Source: Candidatus Saccharibacteria bacterium 49-20 (lineage in GTDB: Bacteria; Patescibacteriota; Saccharimonadia; Saccharimonadales; Saccharimonadaceae). Taken from it: DNA of 64,000 nt. Position numbers and translations under genes: made by a program. Location of the stretch: the NCBI GenBank assembly GCA_001897295.1, contig MKSN01000001.1, forward strand, positions 840,898-904,897, in the 5' to 3' direction. The notes below the pieces were generated by a model that was given only the letters and a program-made list of their open reading frames with translations, did not search any database and was not told the DNA's origin. Numbering within the stretch: position 1 is the stretch's first letter; the number at the start of each line of letters is the position of its first letter. Below, one piece after another: positions 36,019 to 45,719 of this stretch.

Positions 36019-37113
36019 ATGGAAACACACCCGTTAACTGCGCGAAACTGGTTAATTGTTGCACTTATCTCCCTTGCTTTGGGCCTTTGGTTTGTCTCGC
36101 CGTATCTTGGCGTGATTGCACTCGCTGCACTAATGGCATTTTTGTTCTACGGAACTTACACGCGTCTTGAGCGACGTATGCGGGCGGGTGGTGCTGCAAC
36201 ACTGACGTTCCTATTTTCACTCGTTGTGGTACTCGTCCCGGTGATTTTGGTGGGTATTTTTACCGCATTTCAAGTAGGAAAGCTCGTGGTCGACATTACG
36301 AATACATTTGGCGATAACTTTACGTCACTACCAGCTGCAATGCAGGTGGCAATTCAAAATATTAATGATTTTGCTAACCAATGGGGAAGTGAAGCGCAGC
36401 TTATTTCTGCGCAGGGTGTGCTTGACTTCTTGAAGAACACTTTACCGGGTATTCTTAGCGCGATTACCGGATTTTTGACAGGATTCGTCGGCAGCATTCC
36501 ATTCATGATCATTCTCGCTATTATGTATATCTTCCTGTTTTACGAATTCTTGGTGTACGGCAAAAAGATCACCAGCAGTATTGTGGCGCTGAGCCCATTC
36601 CAACCTGAAGTCACGCGTATGTACCTTGCGCGCGTCGGCCTTATGGCGAACGCAATGGCGAAGGGTCAACTGGTGATGTCGGTGATTATCGCACTCCTTG
36701 AAGCGGCGACGCTGGCGTTCTTCTTTGACTGGTGGGGTTACTACCTTCTTATGACGGTTATCTTTACGGTATTTAACCTTATTCCACTTGGTGCGGGAAT
36801 CGTGGCGTACCCATTAATCTTTGCCTACATGCTCTTTGGTGATTTCTGGCCTGCAGTGGGCGCATTGATTGTAATTTCCGCAGTCAGCAACCTCGAGTCG
36901 TTCCTTCGTCCGAAGTTTATTCCAAAGTCGATTACGCTCACTAATGGCCTTACGATGTTGGCGGCCTTTGGGGGTATTGCCCTCTATGGACTGCTCGGTG
37001 TGGTATACGGTCCAATTATTATGATTATCATTGTTACCTCTATTCAAATGTATCTGGACTACTATCAAGAGTTGCCTCGTTGGAAGCAAAAGGCCAACAA
37101 ATCTTCGACTTAA
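36019..37113 (+). CDS. AI-2E family transporter/permease
   Basis: NLIPLGAGIVAYPLIFAYMLFGD, YGLLGVVYGPIIMIIIVT. Confidence 0.85.
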   Translation: METHPLTARNWLIVALISLALGLWFVSPYLGVIALAALMAFLFYGTYTRLERRMRAGGAATLTFLFSLVVVLVPVILVGIFTAFQVGKLVVDITNTFGDNFTSLPAAMQVAIQNINDFANQWGSEAQLISAQGVLDFLKNTLPGILSAITGFLTGFVGSIPFMIILAIMYIFLFYEFLVYGKKITSSIVALSPFQPEVTRMYLARVGLMANAMAKGQLVMSVIIALLEAATLAFFFDWWGYYLLMTVIFTVFNLIPLGAGIVAYPLIFAYMLFGDFWPAVGALIVISAVSNLESFLRPKFIPKSITLTNGLTMLAAFGGIALYGLLGVVYGPIIMIIIVTSIQMYLDYYQELPRWKQKANKSST

Positions 37114-37164
37114 GCCCTCGTCATACTTGACATACTTTTCATACCGGCGCATAATTGGTGCGAA

Positions 37165-37395
37165 ATGCATGATAAGAAACTCTATGGAACTGCAACCGTC
37201 GGCACAAAAGGGCAGGTAGTAATACCGGCTGATGCTCGTGAAGCGTTAAACATTCAAACCGGCGATCGTCTCTATGTGGTTGGCTCTACTAGTAAACACT
37301 GGGTAGGCTTTCTTAAAGAAGAACAGCTGCGCGAAATGGTAGCGCACCTTACTGATAACATCGAGCAATATAAAGATCTTCTTAACAACAAATAA
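37165..37395 (+). CDS. AbrB/MazE-type DNA-binding protein
   Basis: YGTATVGTKGQVVIPADAREALNIQTGDRLYVVG swapped-hairpin motif. Confidence 0.88.
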   Translation: MHDKKLYGTATVGTKGQVVIPADAREALNIQTGDRLYVVGSTSKHWVGFLKEEQLREMVAHLTDNIEQYKDLLNNK

Positions 37396-37409
37396 ACCGA
37401 AAGGACTCT

Positions 37410-39098
37410 ATGCATCATCATTTAAGTTTGCGTAGTAAGTTGATTATTATGGTTTCGGTTATGGCCAGCCTCTTCTTGGTTGCGCTTGACCAGACCATTA
37501 TCGCTACTGCGCTTGGAAAGATCGTTGAGGAATTCAACGCCTTCAGCTCACTTAGCTGGATTGTGACTGCGTACCTCATTACAACAACCATTACCGTACC
37601 GATTGCCGGTAAGCTATCCGACATCTTTGGGCGAAAGAAAATCCTGCTCATTGGTGTGGCTATCTTCGTGGGTGCATCACTTATGAGTGGTGTGAGCGGT
37701 AATATTAACGAGCTCATCCTCTGGCGCGCCGTACAGGGTATTGGTGGCGGTATCATTACCGCGAACGCCTTTACTATCGTAGGTGACCTTTTCGCTGCCC
37801 GCGAACGTGGTCGCTGGCAGGGGCTTATCGGTGCGGTCTTTGGACTCGCATCGGTCGTTGGTCCGCTGCTTGGCGGCTGGCTCACTGACGGACACGCCTT
37901 CTGGGGTGTGACAACTGACTGGCGCTGGACATTCTTTATTAATGTGCCAATTGGTATCCTCGCGTTCGTGCTTATTTCAATCTTCTCGCCAGCCTTGAAG
38001 CACGCGAAGAAGATTCGTATCGACTACGCGGGTGCAGCACTGCTTTCGGTAGCGCTTGCGGTATTGATTCTTGCCGTCGACAATACCGAATCTATCTTTG
38101 CTGATCTCATGAGTGCAACCGGCTTAACACTTGCAGGGCTTCGTATCATTATGTTTAGCATCGTCGCCCTTGCAACGGCTGGATTCATCTGGGTTGAGCA
38201 CAAGGCGAAAGAACCGATCCTCCCGCTTAAGTTCTTTAAAAACCGCAACTACGTCACCGTGCTGATTATCGCCACATTGTTCGGTGCAGCTTTCATGGGT
38301 TCAATCCTTTACCTGACGCAGTTTAACCAACAAGTGTTTGGTGCATCACCAACCGACTCGGGCTTGATGCTCCTTCCGATGGTTGCCGGTATTATGACCT
38401 CAAGTATCCTGTCTGGTCAGATTATTGCGCGCACAGGTCGCTACAAGATTTTCATGCAGGTCGGCTTCCTGGCTGCAACTGCTGCGATGATTGCACTTAC
38501 ATTCTTAAGTCCGGAAATGTCATATGGCTACGAAGCCTTCGTAATGGTGATTCTTGGTCTTGGTATGGGTGTGGCGATGCCAGTCCTTAACCTTGCGATT
38601 CAAAACGAGGTCGAGCAAAAAGACCTTGGCGTTGCAACCAGTTCAAGCCAGCTATTCCGTAGCCTTGGGTCTGTGATTGGTACGGCCGTCTTTGGTGCGA
38701 TGCTGACCGCAGGTATCCTTACGCAAGTTCCAGCGATGCAAGAAACGACGTATATCAAGACACTCTCGAATAGCGCAGTGGTAGAAAAGCTCGGTGCAAT
38801 CGATGACCCAAATACTCTTCTTACTTTGAATATGCCTGACATCAAGAAGGAAATCACCGCGGGTGCAGAGAAGCAGTTTGCACAACTTCCACCTCCTGCA
38901 GACGAGAAGGCAAAAGCCGCATTTACTGAAAGCCAAGACGAGTTTGCGAGCGTCGTGACGCATGCATTCTCTGATAGCCTCCAGCGTATCTTTATCGTGG
39001 CGGCAAGCCTTATAGGTATGGCTGCGGTGCTGGTATTCACCTTAAAGGAGAAGAAACTTCACTCCGCAAAGCCGGAAGCCACTCCTGGCGAGATGTAG
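37410..39098 (+). CDS. MFS drug:H+ antiporter (DHA2/EmrB-like)
   Basis: VALDQTIIATALGKIVEEFNAFSSLSWIVTAYLI, GKLSDIFGRKKILLIG; 14-TM size. Confidence 0.92.
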   Translation: MHHHLSLRSKLIIMVSVMASLFLVALDQTIIATALGKIVEEFNAFSSLSWIVTAYLITTTITVPIAGKLSDIFGRKKILLIGVAIFVGASLMSGVSGNINELILWRAVQGIGGGIITANAFTIVGDLFAARERGRWQGLIGAVFGLASVVGPLLGGWLTDGHAFWGVTTDWRWTFFINVPIGILAFVLISIFSPALKHAKKIRIDYAGAALLSVALAVLILAVDNTESIFADLMSATGLTLAGLRIIMFSIVALATAGFIWVEHKAKEPILPLKFFKNRNYVTVLIIATLFGAAFMGSILYLTQFNQQVFGASPTDSGLMLLPMVAGIMTSSILSGQIIARTGRYKIFMQVGFLAATAAMIALTFLSPEMSYGYEAFVMVILGLGMGVAMPVLNLAIQNEVEQKDLGVATSSSQLFRSLGSVIGTAVFGAMLTAGILTQVPAMQETTYIKTLSNSAVVEKLGAIDDPNTLLTLNMPDIKKEITAGAEKQFAQLPPPADEKAKAAFTESQDEFASVVTHAFSDSLQRIFIVAASLIGMAAVLVFTLKEKKLHSAKPEATPGEM

Positions 39099-39111
39099 AG
39101 TAAATTACTAC

Positions 39112-39152
39112 AATAATAGCGCTTGTACTTATTGCAAGCGCTATTATTTTTA
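39112..39152 (+). terminator. Intrinsic terminator after MFS gene
   Basis: AATAATAGCGCTTG ... CAAGCGCTATTATT 14-bp stem then TTTT. Confidence 0.8.
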
Positions 39153-39189
39153 AGGTACTATAAATACATAAGCGTCAAACGACGATTTC

Positions 39190-39218
39190 TTGACTTTTCC
39201 GACCCAGTTCGGTACTAT
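39190..39218 (+). promoter_or_regulatory. Promoter of a small orphan transcription unit
   Basis: TTGACT 39190-39195, 17-nt spacer, TACTAT 39213-39218. Confidence 0.55.
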
Positions 39219-39300
39219 AGATGATGTGTCCAACGCCAAAACTTATAATTAAAGGTCGGAGTGCGTAGGGCTGTACATAGTACAAGGAGTGTATAATCAC

Positions 39301-39393
39301 ATGCCAATAGCAATCGAATTTGTGCCTTCTAGGCGCAAGAAGATCGCGGTGGATGTGGTGCCCGCCGAATGGCGAATCTTTATCGCTCACTAA
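39301..39393 (+). CDS. Candidate 30-aa small protein MPIAIEFVPSRRKKIAVDVVPAEWRIFIAH
   Basis: AAGGAG 11 nt upstream, own promoter and terminator bracket; not in the ORF track because of size. Confidence 0.4.
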   Translation: MPIAIEFVPSRRKKIAVDVVPAEWRIFIAH

Positions 39394-39434
39394 TCCATCG
39401 GATTTAGTAAGCGACTTCACTAAGCAAAAAAATA

Positions 39435-39462
39435 AAACACCCCAAGGCACCGGGGTGTTTTT
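39435..39462. terminator. Bidirectional intrinsic terminator
   Basis: AAACACCCC ... GGGGTGTTT. Confidence 0.75.
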
Positions 39463-39479
39463 AGTTTTCCTAGAAAACC

Positions 39480-40172
39480 TTATTTCTTGATGAGCTCGTC
39501 GAGCTGTGCCTTAATCGCGGTTAAGTCACCTTGCACAATTGCACTAGAGGTTGCGTCGTCAAGCTTCTTGCCGTTTAGGAAGAAGGTAGGAGTCGCGGCG
39601 ACATCAACGCTTTTTCCAAGGGCCATGTCGAAGTTAATCTTTTGACCAGCTTCTTTACCCGCTACGTCGGCGTTGAACTTATCCATGTCCAGGCCAAGGT
39701 CCTGTGCGTAGCTATTGAAGACGGTTGTGCGCTTTGACGCGTCGAGGCCGCTCCAGTCGTTTTGGCTCACATACAGCTTGTCATGCATTTCCCAGAACTT
39801 ACCCTGAAGGCCGGCTGCCTCTGCAACTGCTGCTGCAGCACGGGCGTTCGGGTGAATTGCGGTAAGAGGGAAGTTGCGGAACACGAGTGTGACGTCATCG
39901 CCGTATTCTTCCATAAGAGTGTTTACATTAGGGTACGCACCACTACAGCTAGGACATTGGTAGTCACCGTATTCGATGAGCAGAATTTTGTTATTTTCGC
40001 TTCCTTTTGTATGGTCTGCAATGTTGCCGTTTTGATCTGATGCAGCAACGACGCTATTATTTTCAACACCAGTTAAGTCAATAGGTGGGTTTGCGATACG
40101 AGTCCACGCGACGAGTCCGCCGAGTACAAGTACAACCACCACACTAAAGATAATCCAGCCAATTTTGTTCAT
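39480..40172 (-). CDS. DsbA-like thioredoxin-fold protein
   Basis: IEYGDYQCPSCSGAYPNVNTLMEEYGDDVTLVFRNFPL; N-terminal TM anchor. Confidence 0.9.
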   Translation of the reverse strand: MNKIGWIIFSVVVVLVLGGLVAWTRIANPPIDLTGVENNSVVAASDQNGNIADHTKGSENNKILLIEYGDYQCPSCSGAYPNVNTLMEEYGDDVTLVFRNFPLTAIHPNARAAAAVAEAAGLQGKFWEMHDKLYVSQNDWSGLDASKRTTVFNSYAQDLGLDMDKFNADVAGKEAGQKINFDMALGKSVDVAATPTFFLNGKKLDDATSSAIVQGDLTAIKAQLDELIKK

Positions 40173-40244
40173 GATTCCTCCACAAATTTACTATATTAAT
40201 TGTAGCAGACGTCGGCGGCTAGGTGGTATATAATACTGCTTACG

Positions 40245-41261
40245 ATGGGTATATTTCTTGCAATCTTAGCTATTTTTATTTTTATATGTCTTGTGTTGGT
40301 GGCTTCAATGCACCCTGTGAGGCCGCAGTACAGTCTGGCGGAACTGAAGCGTCGCTCAAAGCGTTCCGATGCATATTTGTTGGAGCTCGACCGCTATGAG
40401 CTCCACGCAGCACTTGTGACGCTCCTTCGAAGCATTCGAGCGCTATTATTGGTGCTTTTGGTGGTATTTCTTATTGGTGCGTTCGGATGGTTTCTAGGAA
40501 TTGTACTGGCATTGATTCTTGCGGTTGTATATCCGGCGATTGCACGATTTAAAAGCGTCGCGAAGGGCGGCCAGACGCTTTATGCAAAAGTTGAGCCGAC
40601 CTTGCTTGACCTGGCGGCAAAGTTTGAGCGAATCTTCCAAAGCCTACGCGAACCGGGAGTATCGATTTATGAAGCACCTACGAGGTTGCATTCTCGTGAA
40701 GACCTCGCTGAACTTATCGAACGTTCAAAAGAGGTCGTGGGCGACAACGAACGCGCCCTACTTGTCGCTGCATTAGCATTTCCGGAAAAGACCGTTAATT
40801 CTGTCATGACCCCAAGGACGGTTATCGATTTTATTAAAAAAGGCGAGTTCCTCGGTCCGCTTGTCCTCGACGAGCTACATGCACTTGGCCATAGCCGGCT
40901 TCCTGTCATTGCTGAAGATATCGACCATGTAGTGGGCATCTTACACCTACGGGATTTGCTCTCGCTCGACGAACGGCATTCTTCGACAGCTGAAAAGGCG
41001 ATGGAGAAGAAGGTCTATTATATTCGTGAAGATGACACACTTGAGCACGCACTTTCTGCTTTTATCCGCACCCGTCACCACCTATTTATTGTGATTAACA
41101 AGAATCGTGAAACGGTGGGTCTTTTGACCTTGGAAGACGTCATGGAGTCGCTGATTGGGCGCAAGATTGTCGATGAAGATGATATTCACGCCGATCTTCG
41201 AGCGGTTGCCGAGCGAGAAGGCAAGACTAACAATGCTGCCGAGGGCCGCGTCGACCTCTAG
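40245..41261 (+). CDS. CNNM/CorC-like CBS-pair membrane protein
   Basis: N-terminal TM helices; VMTPRTVIDFIKK...HSRLPVIAEDIDHVVGILHLRDLL...GLLTLEDVMESLIGRKIVDEDD. Confidence 0.85.
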   Translation: MGIFLAILAIFIFICLVLVASMHPVRPQYSLAELKRRSKRSDAYLLELDRYELHAALVTLLRSIRALLLVLLVVFLIGAFGWFLGIVLALILAVVYPAIARFKSVAKGGQTLYAKVEPTLLDLAAKFERIFQSLREPGVSIYEAPTRLHSREDLAELIERSKEVVGDNERALLVAALAFPEKTVNSVMTPRTVIDFIKKGEFLGPLVLDELHALGHSRLPVIAEDIDHVVGILHLRDLLSLDERHSSTAEKAMEKKVYYIREDDTLEHALSAFIRTRHHLFIVINKNRETVGLLTLEDVMESLIGRKIVDEDDIHADLRAVAEREGKTNNAAEGRVDL

Positions 41262-41296
41262 TGCATATCTGTTGCATCTGTTACAATATAGGCAAT

Positions 41297-41347
41297 ATGA
41301 TGCGACGAACGAATAACGACAGTAATATCCGGGTCAGCGGCGAGTAG
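41297..41347 (+). CDS. Putative 16-aa leader peptide MMRRTNNDSNIRVSGE upstream of the AspRS gene
   Basis: TACAAT at 41282-41287, ATG 41297; followed by mutually exclusive short hairpins. Confidence 0.4.
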   Translation: MMRRTNNDSNIRVSGE

Positions 41348-41418
41348 GACGAACTCGTTCGCAGACGACCCACGCGAAGTCCGCATCTATCTACATACCC
41401 TAAACAAGGACTCCATTG

Positions 41419-42738
41419 ATGAGTACAACTCGAACTCTGACTAACGAATTAAGCGCCCACATCGGCGAAACAATCACTATTGAAGGCTGGCTTCACAAGA
41501 AGCGCCTACTTGGTGGCCTCAACTTTATTACGCTTCGCGACCGCCGCGGCATTGCGCAGACAAAAATTGACAACAAAGACGAGCTCGAAAAGCTTCGTGG
41601 GCTTCAAATTGGCACCATTCTTTCACTTACGGGTACCGTTGCAGCGGATGAGCGCGCGCCAGGTGGTACTGAGTTGCACGACGTGACAGTTGAGGTGCTT
41701 GTACCAGTTACCGACGAGCCGCCAATTGAAATTGATAAGCCAATTTCACACAAATCTGAAAACCTCGATACGCTGTTTGACTACCGTGTATTGAACATTC
41801 GTAACCTTCAAGAACAGAAAATCTTCAAGATCCGCGCGAGCCTCACTCGCTACCTTCGTGAGTACCTCACGGACCAAGAATTTGTTGAAATTGATACTCC
41901 AAAGCTTCTCGCTGAGGCAACTGAAGGTGGCGCAGAAGTGTTCAAGCTCGATTATTTTGGCAAGACCGCAACGCTTGCTCAGAGCCCACAATTCTATAAG
42001 CAAATTATGGTGGGTGCATTTGAGCGCGTCTACGAAATTAACCATAGCTACCGCGCAGAGCCGAGTGCAACGACTCGCCACTTGACCGAGCTCACGATGC
42101 TCGACATTGAAATGGGCTTCGTGAAAGATCACGACGAAGTCCTCGATCTAGTAGGTGATATGACACAAACCGTGCTTCGCCGCGTGTATGACGAGCATGC
42201 TGATGACATCAAGACGCTCAACGCACCGACACTCGCACTTCCAGAAGACGGCAAGGTGCCTCGCTTCACGATCGCTGAAATTCACGAAATGTACACCAAG
42301 GCGACAAAGACCGACACTACTGCCGAGAAGGATCTTATTCCCGACGAAGAGCGCTGGATTGCTGACTATGCGCGCAAGAACCTGAACAGTGACCTCGTGT
42401 ATGCGGTTGATTTCCCAGCTGAAGCGGGTAAGTTCTACCACAAGTTTAAAGACGACGGTACTGTTGCGTGGGGTGACCTCCTTTTCCGCGGTCTCGAAAT
42501 TGCGACCGTACCACTTCGTGAAAACAACTATGAAAAGATGATCGAGCAAATGACCGCGAAGGGTCTCGATGTATCACACGAAGGCTTTAAGTATTACCTC
42601 CAAGCCTTTAAGTATGGGCTTCCACAGCATGGTGGATGCGGGTTTGGTGTTGATCGCCTTGTGCAAAAAACTTTGGGTCTTGGTAACGTCAAGGAAGCAA
42701 CCCTCTTCCCACGCGACATTAACCGACTCGCACCGTAA
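41419..42738 (+). CDS. aspS: Aspartyl-tRNA synthetase, archaeal/non-discriminating-like type
   Basis: EIDTPKLLAEATEGGAEVFKLDYFGKTATLAQSPQFYKQ, FERVYEINHSYRAEPSATTRHLTE, HGGCGFGVDRLVQ. Confidence 0.85.
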   Translation: MSTTRTLTNELSAHIGETITIEGWLHKKRLLGGLNFITLRDRRGIAQTKIDNKDELEKLRGLQIGTILSLTGTVAADERAPGGTELHDVTVEVLVPVTDEPPIEIDKPISHKSENLDTLFDYRVLNIRNLQEQKIFKIRASLTRYLREYLTDQEFVEIDTPKLLAEATEGGAEVFKLDYFGKTATLAQSPQFYKQIMVGAFERVYEINHSYRAEPSATTRHLTELTMLDIEMGFVKDHDEVLDLVGDMTQTVLRRVYDEHADDIKTLNAPTLALPEDGKVPRFTIAEIHEMYTKATKTDTTAEKDLIPDEERWIADYARKNLNSDLVYAVDFPAEAGKFYHKFKDDGTVAWGDLLFRGLEIATVPLRENNYEKMIEQMTAKGLDVSHEGFKYYLQAFKYGLPQHGGCGFGVDRLVQKTLGLGNVKEATLFPRDINRLAP

Positions 42739-43127
42739 TGTTTCACGACAAGCACTACATCTCTGTGAAGGTCGCACTTTTTAGTGCGGACCTGCAGAGA
42801 GTGCTTGTAATGTATTATCCGAAACGCGATATTTATGGCCTTCCAGGTGGTCATATTGATAAAAACGAATTGCCCGACGAAGCACTTGCGCGTGAGCTCA
42901 AAGAAGAGCTTGGCGTGAGTGTCGAGGGTGCGCAGCTAAAAGACTCGTACCGCAGCGGTCGCATTATTTTGGCATATACTGCTATTGTTCCTAATGACTT
43001 TGAAACATTCCCGCCAGACCCAAAGTTTGAATACGCCGTATGGCGCACAAAAGCCGAGGTTGAGGAGATGGGGACACTTTCTGACCACTACCGCCAGTTT
43101 ATTCTTGAATATTGGCCTCGCCCATAA
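42738..43127 (+). CDS. NUDIX hydrolase
   Basis: GHIDKNELPDEALARELKEELGVS Nudix box. Confidence 0.9.
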   Translation: MFHDKHYISVKVALFSADLQRVLVMYYPKRDIYGLPGGHIDKNELPDEALARELKEELGVSVEGAQLKDSYRSGRIILAYTAIVPNDFETFPPDPKFEYAVWRTKAEVEEMGTLSDHYRQFILEYWPRP

Positions 43128-43150
43128 ACCATAAGCGTATAATGGGTGGT

Positions 43151-43588
43151 ATGCAAGGCGCAAAAACAAAAAAGTTTCCAAAGCAGCGACACTTTTTAGC
43201 GGTATTCTTCATTAGTTTTATGTGGGGCACTTTTGGTGTTGATCGCATGTATCTTGGGAAATGGGGAACGGGCATTCTTAAGCTTGTGACTTTTGGTGGC
43301 TTCGGTATGTGGGTGCTTGTTGACCTCGTGCTTATTATGGCCGGTACGATGCGCGACAAACAGGGGCGTGAAATGCTTCAATACCGCGAATATAAGGCCT
43401 TCGCGTTTCAACTTGTGCTGATATTTGCAATTACACTCGGGGTGGTCGTACTTATTAATGGGCTTTTCTTGATTGCCGCGGTGACGCAGTTTATTACCGA
43501 TATGCAAAACGGTAACACGCCGGACTTCTTAAACGGCCTTACCGGTACTGGAATTAGCCCCGAGCAAATGCAAGAACTTGGCTTATAG
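43151..43588 (+). CDS. TM2-domain membrane protein
   Basis: FFISFMWGTFGVDRMYLGKWGTGILKLVTFGGFGMWVLVDLVLI. Confidence 0.8.
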   Translation: MQGAKTKKFPKQRHFLAVFFISFMWGTFGVDRMYLGKWGTGILKLVTFGGFGMWVLVDLVLIMAGTMRDKQGREMLQYREYKAFAFQLVLIFAITLGVVVLINGLFLIAAVTQFITDMQNGNTPDFLNGLTGTGISPEQMQELGL

Positions 43589-44215
43589 TACTGGCTTATT
43601 GTCGAGCGAGTGCCATATGTACCAACTGGCAATCGTTTCGTATGGATGCCAGTTATTTTCTTGTGCGATGTGAGTAATCTCGGTATCGCCTGGTCGCTCG
43701 GGCAGAGCGTAGAGTTTTTGAATCCCATTACGGATTCCAAGGTCGCCTGTCGGAAGCACGTCGAGCCGTCCCATGCAGAACATGAGGAACATATGAATAG
43801 TCCATACGCCCACGCCTTTAATTTGCACAAGTTCGTCAATGACCTCTTGGTTTGAGAGGGTATCGAGGTGGTCAAACTTCACCGTACCATCAAGCACCTT
43901 TTCGGCAAGGTCGCGAATGTAACTGGCTTTTTGTCGAGATAACCCTGCGCTACGGTATACTTCAATATCTTGCGCGAGGATGTCCTCGGGTAAAGGAAAG
44001 TCAGCGCTAAATAGTTCACGGAAACGTTTCAAGATTGTCGCCGCCGCTTTGACACTGAGTTGCTGAGAGATGATACTTTCGACTAATTCTTGATAATAGT
44101 TTTTGTGGGGCGAAAAGCTTGGGAGTGGCGCACGTTGAATAACCTCTCCTAAAATAGGATCGGCATCCGCAAGATACGCTGCGCCCTCGGCGAGCTGTTC
44201 ACTCCATGTGGTCAT
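43583..44215 (-). CDS. DNA-3-methyladenine glycosylase II (AlkA-like HhH-GPD)
   Basis: SIISQQLSVKAAATILKRF, LVQIKGVGVWTIHMFLMFCMGRLDVLPTGDLGIRNG. Confidence 0.9.
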   Translation of the reverse strand: MTTWSEQLAEGAAYLADADPILGEVIQRAPLPSFSPHKNYYQELVESIISQQLSVKAAATILKRFRELFSADFPLPEDILAQDIEVYRSAGLSRQKASYIRDLAEKVLDGTVKFDHLDTLSNQEVIDELVQIKGVGVWTIHMFLMFCMGRLDVLPTGDLGIRNGIQKLYALPERPGDTEITHIAQENNWHPYETIASWYIWHSLDNKPVL

Positions 44216-44850
44216 GAAAGTTCAATCACTTGGCCGTCGAGGCGTTTGTAAGTAGTATTTTGACCACTCGCGACCATGCCAAGAAGTCGATCGGCCAGCT
44301 GTTTACCATCTTCGGAGAGGATTCCATCGTGGGTAGGAAACGCAAACTCAGGTTTTATGCGTGCCAAGAAGTCCATGGCCTCACTCATTTTCATCCATGG
44401 GGCACTGGCTGGAAGGGCGAGTGTTTTAATAGGCACGTTTTCAGGTACGAAGAATGAGTCACCAGGGTAGTAGAGACTATCTTCAATAAGTACCCCAAGA
44501 TTTGGCGGAACGGGGATAGTCGCGGCGATCGATGCATGACTACCGCCGAAGAACCGTAGTGTAAACGAGCCAATTGTGTAGGGTTCACCAAGCTTCGCGC
44601 CGATTGAGGTGTAGTTGGTGTAGCGCCCGGCGATACTTTCGTGTGCGATGATGGTTGCTTTTGGATTTGTCTGCAAGATAGATTGAATGCGAGATTCGTC
44701 GAGGTGGTCCGGGTGTTCATGGGTGATGACAATCGCATCGACGTGCGAAGGGATAATAAAATCGTGTGAGAAATTGCCCGGGTCAACCACAAGGGTGTGG
44801 CCGTTTTTTTCAACGACGAAACAGGCGTGTTGGTATTTGGTAAGCTTCAT
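44212..44850 (-). CDS. MBL-fold metal-dependent hydrolase (UlaG-like)
   Basis: ITHEHPDHLDE, GGSHA, FPTHDG. Confidence 0.85.
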   Translation of the reverse strand: MKLTKYQHACFVVEKNGHTLVVDPGNFSHDFIIPSHVDAIVITHEHPDHLDESRIQSILQTNPKATIIAHESIAGRYTNYTSIGAKLGEPYTIGSFTLRFFGGSHASIAATIPVPPNLGVLIEDSLYYPGDSFFVPENVPIKTLALPASAPWMKMSEAMDFLARIKPEFAFPTHDGILSEDGKQLADRLLGMVASGQNTTYKRLDGQVIELS

Positions 44851-44881
44851 ATATCTAGTATACTCCGCTACACTTGAGAGA

Positions 44882-45682
44882 GTGAATACGACTGAATTTC
44901 AGGAACTGGTGTGGGAAAAAGCGCGTGAACTGTACCGTGATATGCCATGGCGTGGTGACACGCGCCCCTATTACGTACTCGTCAGTGAAATTATGTTGCA
45001 GCAAACGCAGGTTGATAGGGTGATTCCTAAGTTTGAGGCCTTTATTGCTGCATTTCCCGATACTGCGTCGCTTGCGAGTGCGCCGCTTTCTGAAGTGCTG
45101 CAGCTTTGGAGCGGGCTCGGATACAACCGACGCGCAAAGTTCTTGCATGAAGCGGCGAAAAAGATTGAGAGTGATTTTGATGGCGTCTTTCCCGAAACAC
45201 TCAAAGAACTTGTGTCGCTGCCAGGTGTAGGGGTAAATACGGCGGGCGCACTTCAGGCGTATAGCTTTAACCAGCCGGTGGTATTTATTGAAACGAATGT
45301 GCGCACGGTATATTTTCATCACTATTTCCACGATGATACGTCAGTGACCGATGCACAGCTTCGTGAAATTGTGGAAGAGACGGTCGACAAAGAGCACCCC
45401 CGCGAATGGTATTGGGGAATTATGGATTATGGGTCGTATTTAAAGCGACAGGGTGTGGGGCGTAATGATAAAAGCCATCACTATCGTAAGCAGGCCGCGT
45501 TAAAGGGGAGTGTGCGCGAAGTGAGGGGCGCGATTCTTAAAGTGCTCGCGAAGAGTCCACTTTCCCAAGATGCGTTGCGTGTTGAAACATTCGATGACGA
45601 ACGCTTCGAGCTCGCTATTTCAGGCCTTCTTCGTGATGGATTGGTGGTTGAAAAAGACCAAGCGATTCACCTCGCTGACTAA
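44882..45682 (+). CDS. MutY-type A/G-specific adenine glycosylase lacking Fe-S cluster cysteines
   Basis: PWRGDTRPYYVLVSEIMLQQTQVDRV, LWSGLGYNRRAKFLHEAAK, LPGVGVNTAGALQAYSFNQPVVFIETNVRTV, MDYGSYLKRQGVGRNDKSHHYRKQAALKGSVREVRG; GTG start. Confidence 0.82.
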   Translation: MNTTEFQELVWEKARELYRDMPWRGDTRPYYVLVSEIMLQQTQVDRVIPKFEAFIAAFPDTASLASAPLSEVLQLWSGLGYNRRAKFLHEAAKKIESDFDGVFPETLKELVSLPGVGVNTAGALQAYSFNQPVVFIETNVRTVYFHHYFHDDTSVTDAQLREIVEETVDKEHPREWYWGIMDYGSYLKRQGVGRNDKSHHYRKQAALKGSVREVRGAILKVLAKSPLSQDALRVETFDDERFELAISGLLRDGLVVEKDQAIHLAD

Positions 45683-45719
45683 GCTCGTTACCCGCGCTTA
45701 ATGATACAATAGTAAGGAT

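Noticed and set aside
37165-37395. MazE-like antitoxin of a toxin-antitoxin pair
   Set aside because: No toxin-sized partner ORF adjacent; next gene is an MFS transporter, so a stand-alone AbrB-type regulator is more likely
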